Part shown: positions 57,570-64,000 of the stretch, piece after piece | How the letters are laid out: every line of letters starts with the position of its first letter | Position numbering within the stretch: position 1 is the stretch's first letter | Assembly: GCA_029246415.1 (NCBI GenBank) | Contig: JAQWNF010000009.1 | Location: forward strand, 62,001-126,000 | Direction: 5' to 3' | Length of the DNA stretch: 64,000 nt | From: Glaciecola sp. | Lineage (GTDB): Bacteria > Pseudomonadota > Gammaproteobacteria > Enterobacterales > Alteromonadaceae | Notes under the pieces: model-generated | Told to the model about the DNA's origin: nothing | What the model saw: the letters and a program-made list of their open reading frames with translations, nothing else | Database searches by the model: none | Program-made: the position numbers and the translations under genes

Positions 57570-59081
57570 TTATTGTTCCTGTAAAAAAGTACGAATGTCA
57601 GCGACTAGCGCTTGTAAAGAGGGTTGGTGAATATACATCATATGACCTGCTTCATAGTATTTCATGCTGACCCGTGATGCATCGATGCCATTATGATTCA
57701 TTGAGTGCTCTGTCGCAAAAAAAGGTGTGGCGAGATCGTAATAGCCATTGCCGACAAAGACGCGAAAATCTTTATTTTGACGCATCGCTTTAGCGATAAA
57801 CGGGGTGACATTTAAAAAACCTTGGCTGCGGGCATTGCGTTCATATAACCAATTCCATGAGCTGAAGACTTTGCCGCTTAAAATTTGGTAGCGTACATCT
57901 CGATGGACGTTGAGCTCATCGCGCATGTATTGATTAACCAATGCGGTATAAGCACCATCGATTGCATACCCAGAAGGATCGGCTTCAAATCTGTCTGCAT
58001 TTAAATCCCCTTCTTTACCAAGATACCGACTATCGAGGCGACCAACACTGATCCCTTTATCGCGGAGTAATTCTTTCATAAAATAAAATTCATTGATACG
58101 CAGATTAGCGCGCTCTAAGAAAGCCGTTGACAAACCTGTCATGGCATGTAGCTGGGCTAATACAGAAGCACGGTCGGCTGCCGTCGCTAAATTCCCTTTG
58201 AGTAACACTGTGGCATATTCGCCTAAAGCAAAACCGCGCACGGCATTTAAAAATGCAGGTAAATCAGGAAAGCGACTGCGGTCAATTACGTTGTGATACC
58301 AAGCTGTTGCAGCATAAGTGGGTAAAAACGTAATGTAAGGCAGATCATTGCCTTCTTTAAAGTCACCGGTTTGAAAATCGACAATCGATGAAATCAACAT
58401 CACACCAGATAAATCAGTGGTGCCCCAGCCTTCTTGCAATTCTTTTACCATAGCGCCAGCGCGGGTTGTGCCGTAGCTTTCGCCTACTAAATATTTGGGG
58501 CGATTGAATACATTATGTTTGCGGGTAAAGGCCCGTACAAAGTCAGCCATGATTTGTGCATCTTCTTTAACACCCCAAAATGCACTGCCTTCGTATTCAC
58601 CTAGTGGGTGAGAATAACCTGTGCCAACTGGGTCAATGAACACCATATCAGCGCTATCGATTAGGCTTAATGGGTTGTGTACTAAGTTATAAGGTGGTGC
58701 GCCAACCGCTTCACCATCACTGGGTAAATCAACTCGTTTGGGGCCAAATACACCCATATGCAACCACACACTTGACGAGCCTGGACCACCATTAAAAATA
58801 AATAACAAAGGACGTTTAGGATCAGACTGCGCTTTTTGGCTGTTGGCAAAATATGCGGTGGAGTAAATATTAGCTTTGGGCGCTTGTTTGTCATCATACA
58901 AAAAGTGGTCACCGGCATGCACAGTGTACGTGATTTTCTTACCGTTAAATGTACCACTGTGTTCGGTAATACTTTGCTGTAGTTTAGGCACTGGACGCGG
59001 CGTTTCATCTGTTGCAGCGGATAATGAAAAATTAGATATGCTCAAACTTAATAGAACTAATACTAGGGATAATGTACGCAT
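57570..59081 (-). CDS. Secreted S10 serine carboxypeptidase-like protein
   Basis: 503 residues from ATG 59081, chosen because a strong aggag site precedes it and it opens into a signal peptide (MRTLSLVLVLLSLSISNFSLSA); the frame stays open 258 bp upstream but that part has no such features. Catalytic Ser in GESYGTTRAG, Asp in YDLATPFFATEH and His in AGHMMYIHQPS are visible, plus the NGGPGSSSVW oxyanion region. Likely periplasmic or exported peptidase. One base upstream of prmA. Confidence 0.93.
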   Translation of the reverse strand: MRTLSLVLVLLSLSISNFSLSAATDETPRPVPKLQQSITEHSGTFNGKKITYTVHAGDHFLYDDKQAPKANIYSTAYFANSQKAQSDPKRPLLFIFNGGPGSSSVWLHMGVFGPKRVDLPSDGEAVGAPPYNLVHNPLSLIDSADMVFIDPVGTGYSHPLGEYEGSAFWGVKEDAQIMADFVRAFTRKHNVFNRPKYLVGESYGTTRAGAMVKELQEGWGTTDLSGVMLISSIVDFQTGDFKEGNDLPYITFLPTYAATAWYHNVIDRSRFPDLPAFLNAVRGFALGEYATVLLKGNLATAADRASVLAQLHAMTGLSTAFLERANLRINEFYFMKELLRDKGISVGRLDSRYLGKEGDLNADRFEADPSGYAIDGAYTALVNQYMRDELNVHRDVRYQILSGKVFSSWNWLYERNARSQGFLNVTPFIAKAMRQNKDFRVFVGNGYYDLATPFFATEHSMNHNGIDASRVSMKYYEAGHMMYIHQPSLQALVADIRTFLQEQ

Positions 59082-59229
59082 ATGAGCGCTCCTATTTATT
59101 GTTATTTTGCCAGTAATATACGAATCGTATTGTAACATTTTTGCATGATTATAGAGTATTAGAAAATAAATCAAAAAAGTATACTTTCGATAGGTAGTCT
59201 GGAATGGGTGCTTCTCCAGTAAATGAACT

Positions 59230-60259
59230 ATGTTTATTAGACCTATATTAAAAAAGAATATTATGAATTCAAAATCAGACAGCAATATAGAGTATCTGCA
59301 CCCAGATGTTCCAAAAAAAGTGGTTAAGTACGAATACACCTTAATGCTCGTTGATGATTCTGATATCGAACTGAAAGCGTTTTCGCATGTATTATCTGAT
59401 TTTACTCGACGCCAATATGCCCGACAAAACTGGGTATCAAATGTGTTTTGAACTAAAACAGCAACTTATTACGGCAGAGATCCCTGTTATTTTGTTTACC
59501 TGTAATAGTGATATCACCTTTAAACTCAAAGGGTTTCAAAGCGGTTGTGCAGATTATTTAACTAAACCCATGCATAACCAAGAGTTATATCATCGTGTCG
59601 AGATTTACTTAAAACATATTCAAAAACGCCGTGAACTCGAGATGCTGTCATTTATAGACCCTATCACTGGGGTAGCAAATCGCCGGACTTATGAATACAT
59701 GTTACAAAAAGAATGGAACCGGTGTATTCGTTATTCGAGTTGTGTCAGTTTACTGGTAGTTGATATTAATAATTTTCAATATGTAAATGATGTTTATGGC
59801 AATGCGGTGGGGGATGAATGTTTACGACGAGTCGCGCGTATATTAGCTAAGTTCGGTTTGCGTAGTAATGATTTATTTGCGCACTTTGGGGGGCTGGAAT
59901 TTGTCTTAATGCTACCGGGTTGTGACATACAAGGTAGCAGTCAAATTGCCCGTAACATGATAAATATCATCAAAAAGTTAGAATTAAACGATATTGTTGG
60001 GAATGACATCCCTTTTGCTGGCTTATCCATTTCCATAGGTATTGCGATGGAGCACCCGCAAATAAACAACAATCCTACACAATTATTTGAACGTGCAGAT
60101 GATGCTAAATTTCTAGCTAAGCGCTCAGGGTTAAATCGCTTTGTGGTAGGTGAAACTCCAGTCGAACTTGACCAGAATACGAATAAAGCAACTGAACAAA
60201 TACAATTATCAGGAACAAGAGCTAGAGGGCGCTTTAAAAAACGAGCAGGGGATCGGTAA
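59230..60259 (+). pseudogene. REC-GGDEF protein, broken by an internal deletion/frameshift
   Basis: Frame 1 (from 59230 or ATG 59263) encodes the REC start, YTLMLVDDSDIELKAFSHVLSDF, then reads out of frame to a stop at 59449-59451. Another frame resumes at LILLDANMPDKTG (phosphoacceptor region) and stays open to 60259 through a full GGDEF domain. About 25 residues between the parts are absent compared with the paralogue at 34997-35995. The active site reads GGLEF rather than GGDEF/GGEEF, so the cyclase was already inactive or is decaying. A truncated product from ATG 59387 is possible. Confidence 0.8.
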
Positions 60260-60285
60260 CTCACCTGCTCGATAAATGTTGTTTT
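60236..60285. terminator. Bidirectional terminator between the pseudogene and HiPIP gene
   Basis: cgagcagg (60242-60249) pairs with cctgctcg (60264-60271). T-rich flanks exist on both sides: gttttt on plus, and ttttttaa on the minus strand (the A-run at 60236-60241). The pseudogene stop lies in the loop. Confidence 0.7.
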
Positions 60286-60302
60286 TATATTGCAGTTAGA
60301 AC

Positions 60303-60587
60303 TTATTTTTTGGAATAAGCACTACACCAGCCTTTGGCTGCAACTTCTTTTCCTGGGAAGATGGCACATGGGCGCCACTCTTTACCGGCTTCACCTTGAA
60401 TAAATGCACAACCATTACAGTACGCACCTTCAACAGGTGATACGTGAGTATACTTTAATGCTGCTGCGGTAGGATCTGCTGGATTCAATTGCTCTGCATT
60501 GGCACGCAATGAAACTGAACCTAGTGTCATACCGATTAATGCGCCACCGGATAATTTTAAAAAATCACGACGTTTGATATCTCTCAT
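60303..60587 (-). CDS. High-potential iron-sulfur protein (HiPIP)
   Basis: 94 residues. A twin-arginine signal (RRDFLKLSGG, residues 6-15) marks export of a folded protein. The four cluster Cys are Cys57, Cys60, Cys74 and Cys88 (CNGC...RPC...GWC), the HiPIP pattern for one [4Fe-4S] cluster. HiPIPs carry electrons in the periplasm, often to a terminal oxidase; whether it serves the oxidase at the window start is inference. The minus-strand neighbours are 60642 and 60869. Confidence 0.95.
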   Translation of the reverse strand: MRDIKRRDFLKLSGGALIGMTLGSVSLRANAEQLNPADPTAAALKYTHVSPVEGAYCNGCAFIQGEAGKEWRPCAIFPGKEVAAKGWCSAYSKK

Positions 60588-60641
60588 TCTATATTTCCTC
60601 TGTGTACAAATTTGCTTGTTTGACTAAATTAAATAGGTGAA

Positions 60642-60866
60642 TTAAATTTTCTGCTCTTCGCTAGGCTTAGGCTTACTATCCGATTTGATAGCGCGTTGCT
60701 GCGCTAAATTAGCGTCGGACAATTCTTCAATATTGTCATTATACTCGGCATCAGCATCTGGAAACTTGATCATAAACAATACAAAGGCAATTACTATTAC
60801 GCAGATAACACCGCAGATAATAAGTAACTGGTCAAAATTAGGATCAATATCGGTTGTCATATCCAC
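60642..60866 (-). CDS. Small membrane protein, unknown
   Basis: 74 residues with one helix (about 13-33) and an acidic then Lys/Gln-rich tail. The stop lies 54 bp from the HiPIP start and its start is two bases from the flavin reductase-like gene stop, so these probably form one unit. No family recognised. Confidence 0.6.
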   Translation of the reverse strand: MDMTTDIDPNFDQLLIICGVICVIVIAFVLFMIKFPDADAEYNDNIEELSDANLAQQRAIKSDSKPKPSEEQKI

Positions 60867-60868
60867 TC

Positions 60869-61513
60869 TTAACGTTTTGCAGTGCTAATGATTTTAACTG
60901 GTTCATCCGGTTTAGCATAACCATAGCGCGCGATTCGAGATGTTGCATGATAGCTATCTAATCCCGATATAGCAGAGCTGTTTAGCTGTTCAATATCAAT
61001 GTATCCATCGTGTGTAATTGCGGTTTCATCCACAATGACTTCAACGACTTGGCCAATCACTAATTCTGTTTGGTTAAGCGCTAGCAATTGAATATCTTGT
61101 ACTTCCAATGCAATCTTGATGTTTGATTCTGCCACGAAAGGCGCACGATGGGTAGGGCTCAGCCAAGGAGTTAATCCAACTTGTTCAAATTCACTTACAC
61201 CTTCGGCAAAACGTGCAGAGGTATGATGTGCCTGTGCGACATGATCAACATTGACGTGGTTAATCGTGTACACGCCGGTATCTTTAATATTTTGCAGGGT
61301 ATCGCGCGGAACAGTATGTGGGCGCATTATCATACCCATTAACGGTGGGTGTGCACCAATATGAAAGACAGAGCTGACAATCGCTAGGTTATGTTGCCCA
61401 GATTTGTTGATTGAGCCAATTAAATTGGCACTTTTAAATCCCGATAAGGCATTAATAAAATTAGCGCGATAACGCGTATCCATTTTGTCGATATCACAGG
61501 CATTAAAATGCAT
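60869..61513 (-). CDS. Flavin reductase-like FMN-binding protein
   Basis: 214 residues of the flavin reductase-like/FMN-binding split barrel superfamily. Pattern: YRANFINALSGFKSANLIGS near 15-34, then LAIVSSVFHIGAHPPLMGMIMRP (FMN loop) and DTGVYTINHV. No partner oxygenase is adjacent. Redox role unknown. Confidence 0.88.
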   Translation of the reverse strand: MHFNACDIDKMDTRYRANFINALSGFKSANLIGSINKSGQHNLAIVSSVFHIGAHPPLMGMIMRPHTVPRDTLQNIKDTGVYTINHVNVDHVAQAHHTSARFAEGVSEFEQVGLTPWLSPTHRAPFVAESNIKIALEVQDIQLLALNQTELVIGQVVEVIVDETAITHDGYIDIEQLNSSAISGLDSYHATSRIARYGYAKPDEPVKIISTAKR

Positions 61514-61596
61514 GTCGTTGTCCTTGTCTTGGTTTGTGGTAAATCCTAAGAGCTGCTACATCATATAAATGCGTCAACTCCTAACGATAAAACGTG

Positions 61597-61788
61597 TTAT
61601 TCGTCGTCACGTTTGGCAATGATCTCAATGCCCCAGCCGGTATCTTGTATCAGTAACTCTATCGGTGAACAGCAAATTTGGCAATCGACAATTTGCTGCT
61701 GCCCTAGATCATTATCGTGGTCGATATCCAAATCGTTGATGACCATACAATATGGGCATTCAAAGGTGTGCGATTCTGTTAAACTCAT
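61597..61788 (-). CDS. Cys-rich CPXCG-type small protein
   Basis: 63 residues from the ATG at 61788; a TTG two codons upstream is also possible. Two Cys pairs, CPYC near 12-15 (the usual CPxCG has Met here) and CQIC near 38-41, suggest a zinc or iron ribbon. Function unknown. Confidence 0.8.
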   Translation of the reverse strand: MSLTESHTFECPYCMVINDLDIDHDNDLGQQQIVDCQICCSPIELLIQDTGWGIEIIAKRDDE

Positions 61789-61797
61789 AATCAATTA

Positions 61798-61818
61798 GTG
61801 TATTAATTTAATATACAC
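61798..61818. promoter_or_regulatory. Short inverted repeat upstream of the Cys-rich gene
   Basis: gtgtat (61798-61803) and atacac (61813-61818) flank nine A/T bases. Possible operator in the divergent gap; chance cannot be excluded. Confidence 0.25.
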
Positions 61819-61896
61819 ACTATTACGTATACTTCGCGTATCCGGATTTGTTTACGCGCAAATAACGCAATTCGCAGACAGTATTTTACAACTGTG

Positions 61897-61912
61897 CTGT
61901 ATAAATATACAC
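61897..61912 (+). promoter_or_regulatory. Candidate LexA (SOS) box ahead of the nuclease gene
   Basis: ctgtataaatatacac matches CTG-N10-CAG with one mismatch in the last base, and has the AT-alternating centre of LexA boxes. It ends seven bases before the ATG at 61920. Confidence 0.4.
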
Positions 61913-61919
61913 TATTAAA

Positions 61920-64000
61920 ATGAAAGATTTACCTACTTATTATTATCTAGAGCATTTTCAAGAATGCTTGGGATTTATAGATGAAGCCTGCACTGGATTG
62001 CTGGGCCCTGAACATAGTGAGTTCATGCACATGTTTGCTTTGGCAGACCTTTCGGTGCAATGCACATTAGTTCGGAGTTTAAATCGCAAGGCTAGCTGTA
62101 TCAAAGTCGAGTCGTTAGCGTATGACGAGATCCCCGATCATGAGGGCGGCGTCGAGCAGTGTTTTGCGTATACTTGGTTTACTTCTATTCCAGAGCATAG
62201 CTTGAATGACTGGTTGGTCGGCTTAACCAAGCCCGAATTAGTGACGTTACTGCGCGATTGTAGTTCTGCTAATGTCGTTGCTTCGGCCAACAAAGCGAGC
62301 ATGGTTGAATTGGCATTAGCACACTTATCATTCACCAGCGTGCGCAAGCATTCAATATACGAGCGGTATATTTATCGACAAGTGGACGGGGTGTTAGATT
62401 ACCTATTGTTTTTGTTTTTTGGCAATGTCGGTAGTCGCTTAAATCAATTTTCGATGCGTGATTTGGGTGTGATGCGCACGGGTAAGCGTGCCGTTCAAGC
62501 CAAAGCGCGTTTTAGCTCACGCGATCAGGCTTTGTCTACGTACGTCTACGCGCTTGAGTTGCGCCGTATAAAAAGTGCGCTAAAACATAATGTGCTGTTT
62601 GCACCGCGTTGGTTGCTCTTATCTGATTGTCCTGATGCACATGGCGACCTGGCTGAGCAACATCGAGATGAGTATTTATGGTTGTGGGGCAAATACTGTT
62701 TACAGGCAGGTGATGATTGGACCGAAGTCGCTAAGATTTTTGCTGCATCGTCGTTACCTCAAGCGCAAGAAAAAGCCATTCGCTTAGCTTATCAACACGG
62801 CAATAAGCAAGATGTTCAAGGACAACTTGAAGCAATTATCGATGCACCAGATAACTCTCACATCTTGGCATTTGCAGAAGATTTTTTAGCCCGAAAATAC
62901 CATAAAAAGCGAACCAGTGTATTAACTGATATGTTGCGCAACAGCGCTCGGCATTTGATTTTGGATGAAGTGCACAAGCATCGCGTTGAAGCTGCTGCAG
63001 TCGAATACTATCAAGCGCAAGGAATTAAAGCGTTACGTACCGAAAATGAATTATGGCGCAGTGTTTTTGGCTTAGTATTTTGGCCGATATTATTTGCGCC
63101 TGAATTTGCCATAGGGACAGAGTTTGATTGGCGGCCTTACCATGTGCGTCATAATAACTTGTATACTAGTGCTACTGCTCAAGTTGAACAGATACTCAAG
63201 CAATGCGAAACGCGGGCAGGGTTAAAGCAGCATTTAATTAGGCAAGCGACTATACATTACGGCCAACGCAGTGGTATTTTTCGATGGCATAAACAGTTGC
63301 TACAACGTTTGTTATTGTTTGTCGATCATGTCGATGTCAGTGCGTTGATTAGCGTACTTAGAATGATGGCCCAAGATTATTCGGCTTATAGTGATGGCTT
63401 TCCTGATTTGTTAGTGATAACTGATGATGGGGTGCACTTCGAAGAAATTAAAGCTCAAGGTGATAGTGTACGCAAAAATCAATTACTTACTATTACTATG
63501 CTTACTAACGCTGGTATCAAGGTGGGGATCACTACTGTTGAGTGGGGCATTGACCCGATGCAGCCTTATGTTGTCGTGGATATTGAAACCACTGGCGGTC
63601 GTGCAGCTCAACATAAGATCACCGAGATCGGCATGGTAAAAGTCGTAAATGGTGAAATTATCGAAGAATATGAAACCTTACTCAATCCACAGCGCCGTAT
63701 TCCTCGCAATATTACAGCTTTAACTGGGATTGATGATGCAATGGTAGCGGATGCACCAATATTTGCTGAAGTTGCCGATGAAGTCGCGCAATTTACCAAA
63801 GGTTGTGTCTTTGTAGCCCACAATGTAAATTTTGACTATGGATTTATAAAACAAGAGTTTACTCGCATAGAGCGGCGCTTTAGTCGAGCCAAGCTGTGTA
63901 CTGTGAGAGAAATGCGCAAAGCGAAACCGGGCTTAAAATCCTATTCATTAGCAAACTTAACCGCGGCCTTTAACATTGACATGACACGGCATCATCGAGC
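61920..64000 (+). CDS. FAN1-like VRR-NUC nuclease fused to a DnaQ-type exonuclease (3' partial)
   Basis: Open from ATG 61920 to the window end, 693 full codons. The first ~470 residues resemble FAN1 N-terminal and helical parts (LADLSVQCTLVRSLNRKASCIKVESLAYDEIP near 45-76). The VRR-NUC core (about 480-545) has Asp496 (GFPDLLV), Glu509 and Lys511 (FEEIKAQGD) and a trailing RKNQLLT. A DEDDh exonuclease then starts: Asp554/Glu556 (VVDIETTGG) and Asp639 (HNVNFDYGF). The Exo III His lies at the cut (HHRA at 691 on). FAN1 nucleases cut flap and crosslink structures; the fused exonuclease is unusual. Confidence 0.85.
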   Translation, partial: MKDLPTYYYLEHFQECLGFIDEACTGLLGPEHSEFMHMFALADLSVQCTLVRSLNRKASCIKVESLAYDEIPDHEGGVEQCFAYTWFTSIPEHSLNDWLVGLTKPELVTLLRDCSSANVVASANKASMVELALAHLSFTSVRKHSIYERYIYRQVDGVLDYLLFLFFGNVGSRLNQFSMRDLGVMRTGKRAVQAKARFSSRDQALSTYVYALELRRIKSALKHNVLFAPRWLLLSDCPDAHGDLAEQHRDEYLWLWGKYCLQAGDDWTEVAKIFAASSLPQAQEKAIRLAYQHGNKQDVQGQLEAIIDAPDNSHILAFAEDFLARKYHKKRTSVLTDMLRNSARHLILDEVHKHRVEAAAVEYYQAQGIKALRTENELWRSVFGLVFWPILFAPEFAIGTEFDWRPYHVRHNNLYTSATAQVEQILKQCETRAGLKQHLIRQATIHYGQRSGIFRWHKQLLQRLLLFVDHVDVSALISVLRMMAQDYSAYSDGFPDLLVITDDGVHFEEIKAQGDSVRKNQLLTITMLTNAGIKVGITTVEWGIDPMQPYVVVDIETTGGRAAQHKITEIGMVKVVNGEIIEEYETLLNPQRRIPRNITALTGIDDAMVADAPIFAEVADEVAQFTKGCVFVAHNVNFDYGFIKQEFTRIERRFSRAKLCTVREMRKAKPGLKSYSLANLTAAFNIDMTRHHR

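Noticed and set aside
59230-59451. Programmed frameshift in the REC-GGDEF gene
   Set aside because: A frameshift alone would not restore the missing ~25 residues of the REC domain; a deletion fits better.
1-64000. CRISPR arrays, insertion sequences, prophage, tRNA and rRNA genes
   Set aside because: No regularly spaced repeats, transposase or integrase motifs, or cloverleaf or rRNA signatures were recognised on either strand, but this was by eye.

Overview
The window is chromosomal DNA from a gammaproteobacterium, most likely a marine member of the Alteromonadales. The pointers are AT-leaning codon use, gene blocks that match the E. coli order (bioH/comF/nfuA, tex/greB, slyX-yheV-yheS-yheT-yheU, nudE/yrfG, hslR-hslO, ompR-envZ, prmA-dusB-fis, purH-purD), and lineage-typical extras (aa3-type oxidase with assembly genes, HiPIP, a complete type II secretion operon, a PEP-CTERM-like protein). 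The assignment rests on reading, not on a search. I saw no tRNA, rRNA, CRISPR array, insertion sequence or prophage. Coding density is high and no gap between genes exceeds about 285 bp.

Layout. 1-7909: cytochrome c oxidase subunits II (3' end only), I and III with assembly factors Cox11/CtaG, SURF1, CtaA, CtaB and SCO, plus two small membrane proteins. 7919-14297: polysaccharide deacetylase, MATE transporter, small membrane protein, NfuA, large M14 peptidase. 14316-21355: ComF, BioH, Tex, GreB, EptA-like phosphoethanolamine transferase, GNAT. 21378-25022: a bufferin/Hvf-type RiPP operon (Cys-containing DUF2282 precursor, DUF692 MNIO enzyme, DUF2063 partner, DoxX) with a divergent AraC-family regulator. 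25081-32816: FKBP isomerase, WD40 lipoprotein, slyX/yhe cluster, PEP-CTERM-like protein. 32831-35995: cysQ, nudE, yrfG, and a REC-GGDEF cyclase. 36143-47564: gspC to gspN on the minus strand. 47704-51116: Hsp15, Hsp33, EnvZ/OmpR. 51260-59081: prkB, purD, purH, fis, dusB, prmA, S10 peptidase. 59230-60259: a REC-GGDEF pseudogene. 60303-61788: HiPIP, small membrane protein, flavin reductase, Cys-rich protein. 61920-end: a FAN1-like VRR-NUC nuclease fused to a DnaQ-type exonuclease, cut by the window edge.

How it fits together. The first block builds and metallates a copper/heme terminal oxidase; the bufferin operon is a likely second copper-handling system in the periplasm. The T2SS operon exports folded proteins, with its prepilin peptidase encoded elsewhere. 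The observations most worth a second look are: the bufferin operon and the C8 tract inside its modifying enzyme; the nuclease-exonuclease fusion with an SOS-box-like site just upstream; the cyclase pseudogene whose break looks like a deletion at a short repeat; and the TTG start of prmA coupled to the S10 peptidase.
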